The position numbers and the translations under genes were made by a program. The notes beneath the pieces are model-generated. The model made no database searches, had not been told where the DNA came from, and saw only the letters and a list, made by a program, of their open reading frames with translations. Shown here piece after piece: positions 50,784 through 59,762 of a stretch of 64,000 bases of DNA (position 1 is its first letter; each line of letters begins with the position of its first letter). This stretch comes from Rhodoferax sp. (GTDB taxonomy: Bacteria > Pseudomonadota > Gammaproteobacteria > Burkholderiales > Burkholderiaceae_C): assembly GCA_024235935.1 (NCBI GenBank), contig JACKLL010000007.1:161406-225405 (forward strand), read 5' to 3'.

Positions 50784-52448
50784 ATGTTCGACTACATCAT
50801 CATTGGCGGCGGCTCGGCCGGTTGCGTGCTGGCGGCGCGCCTGAGCGAAGACCCGGACGTCACCGTAGCCCTGCTGGAAGCAGGCCCGGCCGATCGCAGC
50901 GTACTGATCCACTGCCCGGCCGCATTGCCACTGCTGGCGCGGAAGAAGGAAACCTCCTGGGGTTTCGAGACGACGCCCCAGCCTGGCCTCAACGGCCGGC
51001 GGGGCTACCAGCCGCGCGGCAAGGTCCTGGGTGGGTCGAGTTCGGTCAACGCCATGATCTACACGCGCGGCCATCGCGCCGACTACGACGGCTGGGCCGC
51101 CGACGGCAATCCGGGCTGGTCCTATGACGATCTGCTGCCCTACTTCAAGCGCGCCGAGAACAACGAGCGCGGCGCCAACGCCTGGCACGGCGTGGGAGGC
51201 CCGCTGAACGTGAAGGACCTGAGCAGTCCGAACCGGTACGACCGGGCGTTCATCGAGGCCGGCAAGCAGGCCGGCCTGCGCGAGAACGAGGACTTCAACG
51301 GCGCCGACCAGGAGGGTGTCGGCATGTACCAGGTGACGCACCGAAACGGCGAACGCTGGAGCGCGGCCAAGGGCTATCTCACGCCCAACCTGTCACGGCC
51401 CAACCTCCAGGTGTTCACCGGCGCCCATACCACGCGCATCCTGCTGGAGAAGAAGCGCGCCGTCGGCGTGGAGTTTCTGCACGAGGGCGCCGTCAAGCAG
51501 CTCCGGGCGGGGCGTGAGGTGCTGCTCAGCGCCGGAGCGCTGATGTCACCCCAGATCCTGATGCTCTCGGGCATCGGCCCGCACCGGCAACTGGTGGAGA
51601 ACGGCATCGCGACGCTGCACGACCTGCCGGGTGTGGGCGAAAACCTGCATGACCATCCGGACGTGGTGCTGGTGGCCAATGCGCCCCGGCTGACCGATCT
51701 TGTCGGCATCTCGCCCACCGGTGCCGCGCATGTGATCAAGGGCATCTTCGAATGGCAGCGCCACCGCACCGGACTGCTCACGACGAACTTCGGCGAGGCG
51801 GGCGGCTTCATCAAGAGCGCCCCCGAAGAGCCCATCCCCGACCTGCAACTGCATTTCGTGATCGCCAAGCTGATCGACCATGGACGCAAGACCGTGTTCG
51901 GCCATGGCTATTCGGTACACGTTTGCCTGCTGCGACCCAAAAGCCGCGGAACGCTCAGACTCGACTCCAAGGACCCACTGGCCGCGCCGCTGATCGACCC
52001 CAACTTCCTGGCCGACCGCGACGACATGGACCGCATGATCCGTGCAGTGCGGATCACCCGCAGCATCATGGAGCAGCCGGCCCTGAGTGGCCTGGGGGCC
52101 CGCGAAAGCGCCCGCTCCGCCGCAGCCCGGACCGATATGGCGCTGGAGCACTTCATCCGCGACCATGCCGACACCATCTACCATCCGGTGGGCAGCTGCC
52201 GCATGGGTCGCGGCAGCCTGGATGTCGTCGACGCGCAGTTGCGGGTGCACGGATTGCAGGGTCTGCGCGTCGTCGATGCGTCGATCATGCCCAGCGTGGT
52301 CGGTGGCAATACCAACGCCCCGACGATCATGATCGCCGAGAAAGCCGCCGACATGATCAAGGCAGCGGCCAAGGCCATGCCCGAAGCCGCGTCGGTCCGT
52401 CTGGCGGACCCTGCCAACGCACCATCGGACACCATGTTGCCGGCCTGA
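50784..52448 (+). CDS. GMC-family FAD-dependent oxidoreductase
   Basis: The 554-residue enzyme (choline-dehydrogenase-like) begins MFDYIIIGGGSAGCVLAARL with the FAD-binding GxGxxG-type loop, then GKVLGGSSSVNAMIYTRGH, and ends with the active-site region YHPVGSCRMGRG (catalytic His) and GGNTNAPTIMIAEKAADMI. It oxidises an alcohol to an aldehyde; which alcohol is unknown. ATG 50784 was chosen because it starts the FAD motif and has aggagg upstream. It is convergent with the racemase-like gene. Confidence 0.93.
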   Translation: MFDYIIIGGGSAGCVLAARLSEDPDVTVALLEAGPADRSVLIHCPAALPLLARKKETSWGFETTPQPGLNGRRGYQPRGKVLGGSSSVNAMIYTRGHRADYDGWAADGNPGWSYDDLLPYFKRAENNERGANAWHGVGGPLNVKDLSSPNRYDRAFIEAGKQAGLRENEDFNGADQEGVGMYQVTHRNGERWSAAKGYLTPNLSRPNLQVFTGAHTTRILLEKKRAVGVEFLHEGAVKQLRAGREVLLSAGALMSPQILMLSGIGPHRQLVENGIATLHDLPGVGENLHDHPDVVLVANAPRLTDLVGISPTGAAHVIKGIFEWQRHRTGLLTTNFGEAGGFIKSAPEEPIPDLQLHFVIAKLIDHGRKTVFGHGYSVHVCLLRPKSRGTLRLDSKDPLAAPLIDPNFLADRDDMDRMIRAVRITRSIMEQPALSGLGARESARSAAARTDMALEHFIRDHADTIYHPVGSCRMGRGSLDVVDAQLRVHGLQGLRVVDASIMPSVVGGNTNAPTIMIAEKAADMIKAAAKAMPEAASVRLADPANAPSDTMLPA

Positions 52449-52471
52449 GCCGGTCACGCCTGCCGCGTGCC

Positions 52472-53155
52472 TCAGCGCAGGGCTGGCAAGTCGGCCCAGG
52501 CGTGCTGCAACAGCGTCACGATGTCCACCACGGGACGCCCGGTGGCATCCATCACCGCCTGCCGGTAGGGCGGCATGTTGGTGCATTCGAGAACGATGTC
52601 GCTGACGTCCGGATGTGCCTGCACCAGCCGGCAGCTGGCCTGCACCACGTCATCGCGCGCCTGCACCAGGTCAAGTTCAGTTTCGTTGCCCAGGATGCGG
52701 CGCTGAAATTCACAGCCTGGCGCCACACCCTGCACCGGCACTTGCGCAGGGACGTTTGCGGCATGCAGCGTTGCAGCGCCCAAGGCCTGTGCGTCGATGG
52801 TCACGATGCCGGGCCGCCCCAGGGATGCACACGCCAGCAGGCTGGACGTCAGCACCGGAACCGGCAAGGCCTGCGCCAGTTGCGCCTGCCACAAGGCCAG
52901 AAAACCACAGCTGGTGGAGATCATGCGGGCACCCGACTGTGCCAATGCACGGGCGGCATCGATGAAGGGCTGCAGCAAGGCCGGGTCGCCCTGCTGCACG
53001 ATACGCTGCGGCGATGCGCCGTGCACCGTCACGTAGCGCACGGGAATCCCGAGCCGGGCGAAGGTCTGCGGGTTGCCGATGTCGCCCACCGGCCGCGGAA
53101 ACCGGGTGTCGAGCATCAGGATGCCCAGGAACCCGTCGCGTGCGTCGCCGTTCAT
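52472..53155 (-). CDS. aspartate/glutamate racemase family protein
   Basis: The 227-residue protein has the two catalytic cysteines expected of the family: ISTSCGFLALW and LECTNMPPYR, with N-terminal GILMLDTRFPRPVGDIGNP. Members racemise or isomerise small amino acids or hydantoins without a cofactor, or decarboxylate arylmalonates. The substrate cannot be told. The gene is 65 bases downstream of the AMP nucleosidase gene on the same strand and may be co-transcribed. Confidence 0.85.
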   Translation of the reverse strand: MNGDARDGFLGILMLDTRFPRPVGDIGNPQTFARLGIPVRYVTVHGASPQRIVQQGDPALLQPFIDAARALAQSGARMISTSCGFLALWQAQLAQALPVPVLTSSLLACASLGRPGIVTIDAQALGAATLHAANVPAQVPVQGVAPGCEFQRRILGNETELDLVQARDDVVQASCRLVQAHPDVSDIVLECTNMPPYRQAVMDATGRPVVDIVTLLQHAWADLPALR

Positions 53156-53220
53156 GTCCGACCGTCGGGCTGCCGGAGCGGCACGTCAGCGCAATGCGCC
53201 ATGGCGGCCGACCCGCAGAC

Positions 53221-54714
53221 TCACTGGAACGCCACCTCGGCAAAGCTGCGCAGCTTGCGGCTGTGCAGCTGATCGATGCCCTGCTCGCGCAACAGCTCCA
53301 TGGCGCGAATGCCGATGCGCAGGTGCTGGTCGACCCGCTCGCGGTAGAAATGGTCGGCCATGCCCGGCAGCTTGATCTCGCCATGCAACGGCTTGTCGCT
53401 GACGCACAGCAAGGTGCCGTACGGAACGCGGAACCGGAATCCGTTGGCGGCGATGGTGGCGCTTTCCATGTCCAGCGCCACCGCACGGCTCTGGCTGAAC
53501 CGGCGCTGCGGGCCGTTGTCGGGCAACAGCTCCCAGTTGCGGTTGTCGGTGCTGGCCACCGTGCCGGTGCGCATGATGCGCTTGAGTTCGGGGCCATCGA
53601 CCTGCGTGACATCGGCCACCGCACGCTGGATCGCGACCTGCACCTCGGCCAGCGCCGGAATCGGCACCCACAGCGGCAACTCCTCGTCCAGCACGTGGTC
53701 CTCGCGCACGTAGCCATGCGCGAGCACGTAGTCGCCGAGTTGCTGTGTGGTGCGCAGCCCTGCGCAATGGCCCAGCATCAGCCAGGCATAAGGCCGCAGC
53801 ACCGCGACATGGTCGGTGATGTTCTTGGCATTGGCCGGGCCGACACCGATGTTGATCATCGTGATGCCGCAGCCATCGTCGCGCAGCAGGTGGTAACCCG
53901 GCATCTGCGGCAGGCGCAGCGGCTCGGCGCCGAATTCGTCGCCCGGCTGCGACGTCAGGCCGACGCGGCGGGTGATCATGTTGCCGGGCTCGACAAAGGC
54001 CGCGTACTCGCTGTGCGCATCCTTCATGGCGGCGCGGCCCAGGCGTACGAACTCGTCGATGTAGAACTGGTAATTGGTGAAGAGCACGAAGTTCTGGAAA
54101 TGCTGCGGTGCGGTTCCGGTGTAGTGGCGCAACCGGTGCAGCGAGTAGTCGACACGCGGCGCGGTGAACAGTGCCAGCGGATGCGCTTCTCCAGGCTTGG
54201 GCTCATGCGTGCCGTTGGCGATGCAGTCGTCCATCGAAGCCAGGTCCGGCAGGTCGAACGCATCGCGCATGAGCTGGCGCCGCTCGGCGCTGAGGCTGCC
54301 TTCGATGTGGTCGTTCTCGGCAAACGAGAAGTGCACCGGAATCGGCTGGCTGCTGGTACCGACCTCCAGTTCGACCTCGTGGTTGCGCAGCAGCAGCGTG
54401 AACTGCTCCAGGTAGTAGTTGCCGAACAGGTCCGGGCGGGTCAGCGTGGTCTCGTAGCGTCCGGGCCCGGCCACGAAGCCGAAGCTGCGCCGGCCACTGT
54501 CGTCGGTGATGGCACGTGCCACGGTCTGCGTCTGCACCCGCACATAGGGGTAGCAGGCCCGGGCCTTGCCCGGCAGGTTCTCGCCGGCCACGTAGCGCTG
54601 CATGGCCTTGCGCAGATGGGCCTGGCCCGCGTCGTAAATGCGGCGTACCTGGGCCAGCGCACTGGCAGCGTCGGTGTGGCGGGTGGTGGCCATGGGAGGG
54701 GGGAGATAGGTCAT
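53221..54714 (-). CDS. amn: AMP nucleosidase
   Basis: The 497-residue enzyme (usual length about 480-500) has an N-terminal AMP-nucleosidase regulatory domain (GRYETTLTRPDLFGNYYLEQF) and a C-terminal phosphorylase-fold domain with INIGVGPANAKNITDHVAVLRP and ALDMESATIAANGFRFRVPYG, including the catalytic Asp/Glu region. It hydrolyses AMP to adenine and ribose 5-phosphate. ATG 54714 was chosen; ATG 54693 is an alternative. It is divergent from the serine hydrolase gene by about 80 bases. Confidence 0.94.
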   Translation of the reverse strand: MTYLPPPMATTRHTDAASALAQVRRIYDAGQAHLRKAMQRYVAGENLPGKARACYPYVRVQTQTVARAITDDSGRRSFGFVAGPGRYETTLTRPDLFGNYYLEQFTLLLRNHEVELEVGTSSQPIPVHFSFAENDHIEGSLSAERRQLMRDAFDLPDLASMDDCIANGTHEPKPGEAHPLALFTAPRVDYSLHRLRHYTGTAPQHFQNFVLFTNYQFYIDEFVRLGRAAMKDAHSEYAAFVEPGNMITRRVGLTSQPGDEFGAEPLRLPQMPGYHLLRDDGCGITMINIGVGPANAKNITDHVAVLRPYAWLMLGHCAGLRTTQQLGDYVLAHGYVREDHVLDEELPLWVPIPALAEVQVAIQRAVADVTQVDGPELKRIMRTGTVASTDNRNWELLPDNGPQRRFSQSRAVALDMESATIAANGFRFRVPYGTLLCVSDKPLHGEIKLPGMADHFYRERVDQHLRIGIRAMELLREQGIDQLHSRKLRSFAEVAFQ

Positions 54715-54794
54715 GGCGCTATTGTCCACAAACGGCACGCGATCCCCGGGGCATTGCTGGGTTAGAGTCGCGCATCCGGACTCCTGGAAAACCC

Positions 54795-56219
54795 ATGACC
54801 CGCCGTTCGATGCCGCGCCTCCTCCTGTTTGCCGCCATGACGCTCGCCGTGCTCGTCGCTGGCGGACTGACCGCCAGTGGCATTCCCCGCACCGCGGCCG
54901 GCATGGCCGCCAAGAGCGTCTGCTCCGCCGCTTTCGTGGCAGGTCGACCGGCGGCCAGTCTGATGGCCCAGGACGTGCTGCCGGCCAGCGCCGTGCTGCG
55001 CGTGATCGACGTCTCGATCGACGAACCGGCGCGCCGTGTCTCGGCCCGCTTTGCCGGCCTGTTCGAACGCCAGGCGCAGTGGTTGCCACAGCGCGGTTGC
55101 GTGCTGGATGTGGCTGCGAGCCCTGCCCTGCGGACGCCTGCGCCGATCGTCACACCTGCCGACACCCGCACGCCATGGCCACAGGGCGAAGCCGCCCTGC
55201 CGCCGGACCAGTGGGGGCCGGGTGTGGACAGCAGCGCACTCGCCTTGCTGGTTGACAACGCCTTCCAGGGCGCCGGCGACCCGCAGGCGGCCAATACACG
55301 GGGCGTTGCCGTGATTCACAAGGGCCGTGCACTGGTGCTGCGCACGGCACCCGGATTCGCCATCGACACGCCGCTGCACGGATGGTCGATGACCAAGACC
55401 GTGCTGGGCATGCTCAGCTACAAGCTGGCCAAGGACACCGGCCTGGCGTTCGCGCAGCCGGTGGTCGATGCCATTGCAGGCCCCCACGCGCCCGAATGGC
55501 GCGTCGCATGGCGTGCCGACGCGCGGCGCAACATCCGGGTCTCGGATCTGCTGTTCATGCGCGATGGCCTGGACAGCCAGGAGGAATACCAGCCCTGGGG
55601 GTCGGTACCGCGCATGCTGTGGGGTGCGGCCGACGCGCCGGCGTTTGCGGCCGCGGCCGACGCCGATGCCACGCCGGGGACCCGATGGCGTTATCTGAGC
55701 CAGACGGCCAATCTGCTGTCGGCCGTGGCCCGCACCCCATTTGCCTCCGACGCCGAATACTGGGCCTATCCCTCCCAGGCACTGTTCAAGCCGATTGGCG
55801 CCCATACCGCCACGCTGGAGACCGACACCGCCGGCAACTGGGTCGGCTCCTCCTACCTGTGGGCCAGCGTCGGCGACTGGGCGCGCCTGGGTCAGCTGAT
55901 GCTGCAGGACGGGCGCTGGAACGGCGCAGCCGTGCTGCCGCCGGGCTGGCTGGCGCTGGCGGCCACGCCGGCCACTCCCGAAGGCGAAGGCCGGGGCTAT
56001 GGCGCGCAGACCTGGCGCATCGGCGATCCACAGCAGGGGCGCTGCCGGGCCAGCGGCATTCCGCCCGACACATTGGCCATGAGCGGGCACTGGGGGCAGG
56101 TGGTGGCGATGGTGCCGTCGCGCGATGCTGTTATCGTGCGTCTGGGCTGGACTTTCCGCGGTGGGCAATTCGACAGTTGCGCTTTCGTGGCGTCGGTCCT
56201 CAAGGCCTTGCCGCCCTGA
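54795..56219 (+). CDS. serine hydrolase (beta-lactamase class C/6-aminohexanoate hydrolase type)
   Basis: The 474-residue protein has an N-terminal membrane anchor or signal (LLLFAAMTLAVLVAGGLTASG) and a class-C-type catalytic domain: the nucleophile Ser in HGWSMTKTVLGML (S-x-x-K), LFMRDGLDSQEEY, RYLSQTANLLSAV in the Tyr motif position, and a late GHWGQVVAMVPSR in place of KTG. It is probably a periplasmic esterase, amidase or peptidase, not a true beta-lactamase. Monocistronic, with a strong hairpin downstream. Confidence 0.87.
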   Translation: MTRRSMPRLLLFAAMTLAVLVAGGLTASGIPRTAAGMAAKSVCSAAFVAGRPAASLMAQDVLPASAVLRVIDVSIDEPARRVSARFAGLFERQAQWLPQRGCVLDVAASPALRTPAPIVTPADTRTPWPQGEAALPPDQWGPGVDSSALALLVDNAFQGAGDPQAANTRGVAVIHKGRALVLRTAPGFAIDTPLHGWSMTKTVLGMLSYKLAKDTGLAFAQPVVDAIAGPHAPEWRVAWRADARRNIRVSDLLFMRDGLDSQEEYQPWGSVPRMLWGAADAPAFAAAADADATPGTRWRYLSQTANLLSAVARTPFASDAEYWAYPSQALFKPIGAHTATLETDTAGNWVGSSYLWASVGDWARLGQLMLQDGRWNGAAVLPPGWLALAATPATPEGEGRGYGAQTWRIGDPQQGRCRASGIPPDTLAMSGHWGQVVAMVPSRDAVIVRLGWTFRGGQFDSCAFVASVLKALPP

Positions 56220-56254
56220 GCCCGCCCGCCACCGTTGCGGGGCGGCCCCGTGTC

Positions 56255-56280
56255 GGCGCAGCGTCAATGTACGCTGCGCC
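56255..56280 (+). terminator. 10-bp perfect hairpin after the serine hydrolase gene
   Basis: ggcgcagcgt-caatgt-acgctgcgcc is a perfect 10-bp stem with a 6-base loop, 36 bases after the serine hydrolase stop and 65 before the SDR start. There is no T tract, but stem strength and location support a terminator. Confidence 0.5.
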
Positions 56281-56344
56281 CGGCGTCAATGGATGAACAA
56301 CTTCGGCGGTGAATCCCACCACCGGGCAACGAGGAGTAAGACAC

Positions 56345-57142
56345 ATGGATCTCGGAATCAAGGGCAAGTGGGCCCTGGTATGTGGTGCCAGCAAGGGCCT
56401 GGGGCTGGGCTGCGCCCAGGCGCTGGTGGCCGATGGCGCCAACGTGCTGATCAATGCGCGCGGTGCCGAGGCACTGGAGGCTGCAGCAAGCAGCCTGCGC
56501 AGCATCCCCGGCGCGGGCAAGGTGCTGGCCGTCGCCTGTGACATCACGACCCCGGAAGGCCGCGCGGCGGTGTTCGGTGCGGCCGGCGGCCCCGGCAAGG
56601 ACTTCGACATCGTCGTCACCAATGCGGGCGGACCGCCCCCTGGCGATTTCCGCGAATGGGAGCGCGATGCCTGGATCAAGGCCATCGACGCCAACATGCT
56701 GACCCCGATCGAGCTGATCAAGGCCACCGTCGACGGCATGGCCGCGCGCGGCTTCGGGCGCATCGTCAACATCACCTCGGGCGCGGTCAAGGCACCGATC
56801 GACATCCTGGGACTGAGCAACGGCGCGCGCAGCGGCCTGACCGGCTTTGTCGCCGGCGTGGCGCGCAGCAGCATTGCCGGTGCGGGCGTGACCATCAACA
56901 ACCTGCTACCCGGCGCGTTCGATACCGACCGCCTGCGGGCCACGGCCAAGGGCCAGGCCACCAAGACCGGCAAGCCGATCGAGGAATTGCTGGAAGCGCG
57001 CGCCAAGGGCATTCCCGCCAGGCGTTTCGGAACCTCGGCCGAGTTCGGCGCCATCTGCGCCTTCCTGTGCAGCCAGCACGGCGGCTACATCACCGGCCAG
57101 AACATCCTGGCCGATGGCGGGATGTATCCGGGCACGATGTAA
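56345..57142 (+). CDS. atypical SDR-family oxidoreductase
   Basis: The 265-residue protein has aggag eight bases before ATG 56345 and the SDR start GKWALVCGASKGLGLGCAQAL, then NAGGPPPGDF and the C-terminal ADGGMYPG. The catalytic Tyr-x3-Lys is absent: after NITSGAVKAPIDILGLSNGARSGL the expected YxxxK is replaced by S-N-G-A-R. This substitution is seen in a known SDR subgroup whose reaction is unclear. NAD(P) binding seems intact. It stands alone, convergent with gor. Confidence 0.85.
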   Translation: MDLGIKGKWALVCGASKGLGLGCAQALVADGANVLINARGAEALEAAASSLRSIPGAGKVLAVACDITTPEGRAAVFGAAGGPGKDFDIVVTNAGGPPPGDFREWERDAWIKAIDANMLTPIELIKATVDGMAARGFGRIVNITSGAVKAPIDILGLSNGARSGLTGFVAGVARSSIAGAGVTINNLLPGAFDTDRLRATAKGQATKTGKPIEELLEARAKGIPARRFGTSAEFGAICAFLCSQHGGYITGQNILADGGMYPGTM

Positions 57143-57187
57143 GCGCAAGCCCTGCGGCCGGTCTGCCCCCACGAAGGGCGGACCCGA

Positions 57188-58591
57188 TCACTTGCCGGCA
57201 GATTTCTTCACCGGCTCACGCATCGTGACGAACTCCTCGGCGGCAGTCGGATGGATGCCGATGGTGCTGTCGAAGATCGCCTTGGTCGCGCCGGCGCGCA
57301 TGGCCACGGCAAAGCCCTGCACGATTTCGCCGGCGTCCGGACCCACCATGTGCAGGCCGACGACCCGGTCCGTGTCGTTCTGCACCACCAGCTTCATCAG
57401 CGTGCGCTCGCTGCTGCCACTGAGCGTGTGCTTGAGCGCCTTGAACTCACTGCGGTAGACGGTCACTGCGCCGCAGTGCGTGGCGGCATCATGCTCGGAA
57501 TAGCCCACGGTCCCGATGTTGGGATGGGTGAACACCGCGGTTGGAATGAATGCGTAGTCCATGCTGCGCGCCGGCTTGCCCTCCGGCGGGCCGAACAGAT
57601 GGTCGACCACGACCATCGCCTCGGCCAGCGCGACCGGCGTGAGCTGGATGCGGTCGGTCACGTCGCCCACCGCGTAGATCGACGGCACCGAGGTCTGGTA
57701 CGACGCGTTCACGGCCACCGCACCGTCCCAGCCCAGCGTGACGCCGACCTCCTCCAGCCCGAGGCCGCGCACATTCGGCACCCGGCCGGTGGCGTACAGG
57801 ACCGTATCCACCACCACGGTGGTCGGGTTGGCCGTGCCGTCGTTGAACGTGACCTCGATACCGCCGGCGCCTCGGCGCAAGGCGCTGACATCGGCGCCCA
57901 GGCGCAGGTCGACACCGGTCTTGCGCATCTCGGCCGCGACGAAATGGCGCACCTCGTCATCGAAGCCGCGCAGAATCTGCTCGCCCCGGTACAACTGCGT
58001 GACCTGCGCGCCCAGGCCATTGAAGATGGATGCGAATTCGCAGGCAATGTATCCGGCGCCGACCACCAGCAGGCGGCGCGGGAACGGTTCGAGGTCGAAC
58101 ATGGCGTCCGAGGTGACGACCAGGTCGGCGCCGTCGATCTCGGGCACGAAGGGCGTGCCGCCGGTGGCGACCAGGATGTTGCGTGCACGGATGCTGCGAC
58201 CGTCCACCTGCACCTGCTGCGGCCCGGTCAACTGCGCACGGGCGTTGATGACCTCGACGCCGGCGCCCCCCAGCAGATTCGCATAGATGCCATTGAGCCG
58301 GCTGATCTCCGTGCGCCGGTTGTTCTTGAGCGTGGTCCAGTTCAGCGTTGGCGCGGCGCCCTCCCAGCCGAATCCGTGCGACTCCTCGAATGCCTCGGCA
58401 TAGTGGGCTGCATAGCTGTACAGCTTCTTGGGAATGCAGCCGACGTTGACACAGGTCCCGCCCAGCATGGCGGTCCCGCCCTGCTCGGCCAGCATGACCT
58501 TCGCGCCACGCTGCGCCGCCATACGTGCGGCACGAACGCCGCCACTGCCACCACCGACCACGAAAAGGTCGCAATCAAATTCCGCTATCAT
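57188..58591 (-). CDS. gor: glutathione-disulfide reductase
   Basis: The 467-residue flavoenzyme has the FAD motif VVGGGSGGVRAARMAA, the redox-active disulfide GGTCVNVGCIPKK (Cys47, Cys52), the NADPH motif VVGAGYIACEFASIF, YAVGDVTDRIQLTPVA, and the C-terminal catalytic GIHPTAAEE. The residues after the second GxGxxA (YRGEQILRGFD with two Arg) indicate NADPH. It keeps glutathione reduced in the cytosol. Gene length and motifs match proteobacterial gor. Confidence 0.94.
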   Translation of the reverse strand: MIAEFDCDLFVVGGGSGGVRAARMAAQRGAKVMLAEQGGTAMLGGTCVNVGCIPKKLYSYAAHYAEAFEESHGFGWEGAAPTLNWTTLKNNRRTEISRLNGIYANLLGGAGVEVINARAQLTGPQQVQVDGRSIRARNILVATGGTPFVPEIDGADLVVTSDAMFDLEPFPRRLLVVGAGYIACEFASIFNGLGAQVTQLYRGEQILRGFDDEVRHFVAAEMRKTGVDLRLGADVSALRRGAGGIEVTFNDGTANPTTVVVDTVLYATGRVPNVRGLGLEEVGVTLGWDGAVAVNASYQTSVPSIYAVGDVTDRIQLTPVALAEAMVVVDHLFGPPEGKPARSMDYAFIPTAVFTHPNIGTVGYSEHDAATHCGAVTVYRSEFKALKHTLSGSSERTLMKLVVQNDTDRVVGLHMVGPDAGEIVQGFAVAMRAGATKAIFDSTIGIHPTAAEEFVTMREPVKKSAGK

Positions 58592-58990
58592 GCTTTTCCT
58601 TCAACGGGACTCCCACACTTCGACCTCTTTCGCCGATTCGGCCCGTTGGCCGCCATCGGTCCGATCGTCGCACCAGGCTGGATTTTCGCCGCTGCACGAT
58701 GACCGCACCATCCGCAGGGCATGCGGCAACAAAAGGGGCCTGGCGATGGGGGCCTGGCGATGGCGGATGCCAATCTCTCGCGTGTCTCGTGCGCGACTAT
58801 GTCCTGCTGTGATGTGTCGGGAGCCCCGGACAGTTGCACGATGGCTGCGGCGCCCCGTCGCAGGCGTGCCGGATGCTATCGACGGGGCCGAGCGGCGCCA
58901 TCGCATGGATGTGGGAGCACGAAGGCCAGTCGTAGCAGCGCGACTGCGGCTATGCTCTCGCCACCATCGACATCAGGTCAGGGGAAGCAC
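58592..58990. other. 399-bp intergenic region between gor and the NarL-type system
   Basis: The only clear structure is a tandem duplication of the 14-mer ggggcctggcgatg at 58735-58748 and 58749-58762. The region is the divergent promoter area for gor and the response regulator. No reading frame in it looks like a gene and no RNA was recognised. Confidence 0.5.
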
Positions 58991-59695
58991 GTGTGGCGAG
59001 TATTGGTTGTGGAGGATGACCCCGACATGCGCGAATTCTTCGCCAGCAGCGTGTCGCGCTGCGTCGCGCTGGAACTGGCCGCCAGCCTGGGCACCTTCGC
59101 CGAGGCGCGCGACTGGTTGGGCCAGGACCCCAAACGTATCGATGTGCTGCTGACCGATCTGGGTCTGCCCGACGGCAGCGGTCTGGACCTGATACGGCTT
59201 GTGCTGCGCCTGCACCCGTACTGCGAACCCCTGGTGATCTCGATGTTCGGCGATGAGGACAATGTCCTGGCCAGCATCGAGGCGGGGGCGCTGGGCTATA
59301 TCCACAAGGATTCGACGCCGGACGACATTGCGCAAACGATTCTGGACATGCTCGGTGGCGCCTCACCGATCTCACCTATGATCGCGCGGCGCGTGCTCAC
59401 CAAGTACCGCAGCCAGCTTGCCGACCCGGCTCCCGCAAGTGCCCCTGCGCCCCAGTCGGGCGCCGCAGCGGCACCGGCCGGCACGGCACGCCAGCTGCTG
59501 TCGCCTCGGGAGCAGGAGGTGCTGGCCCTGATCGCGCGCGGCTTTTCGTATTCGGAAGTGGCACGCTTGCAGACCGTGACCGTACATACCGTCCGAACCC
59601 ACATCAAGAACCTGTATGCCAAGTTGTCCGTGCACTCCAAGACCGAAGCTGTCTTCGAGGCCACACGCATGGGCCTGCTTTCCCCCCATAGCTGA
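58991..59695 (+). CDS. response regulator, NarL/LuxR family
   Basis: The 234-residue protein begins at GTG 58991 (reads WRVLVVEDDPDM) with ggggaag just upstream; ATG 58952 is an in-frame alternative. The receiver has Asp56 in VLLTDLGLPDGSG and Lys in YIHKDSTPDDIAQ. A Pro/Ala-rich linker leads to the LuxR-type helix-turn-helix LLSPREQEVLALIARGFSYSEVARLQTVTVHTVRTHIKN, trimmed: the key residues are the S-x-x-E and the T-V-R-T-H. It is followed by its sensor kinase gene and would activate unknown targets. Confidence 0.92.
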   Translation: MWRVLVVEDDPDMREFFASSVSRCVALELAASLGTFAEARDWLGQDPKRIDVLLTDLGLPDGSGLDLIRLVLRLHPYCEPLVISMFGDEDNVLASIEAGALGYIHKDSTPDDIAQTILDMLGGASPISPMIARRVLTKYRSQLADPAPASAPAPQSGAAAAPAGTARQLLSPREQEVLALIARGFSYSEVARLQTVTVHTVRTHIKNLYAKLSVHSKTEAVFEATRMGLLSPHS

Positions 59696-59762
59696 GACCG
59701 GTCTCCCAACGCCATGGGCCTGGCGCAGGCTCGCCGAAGTCCATGAGGGCATCGGATGGCTG

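Noticed and set aside
56280..56344. Possible FMN or cobalamin riboswitch from the phrase ggtgaatcccacc
   Set aside because: Other conserved blocks of those classes are missing and the space is too short.
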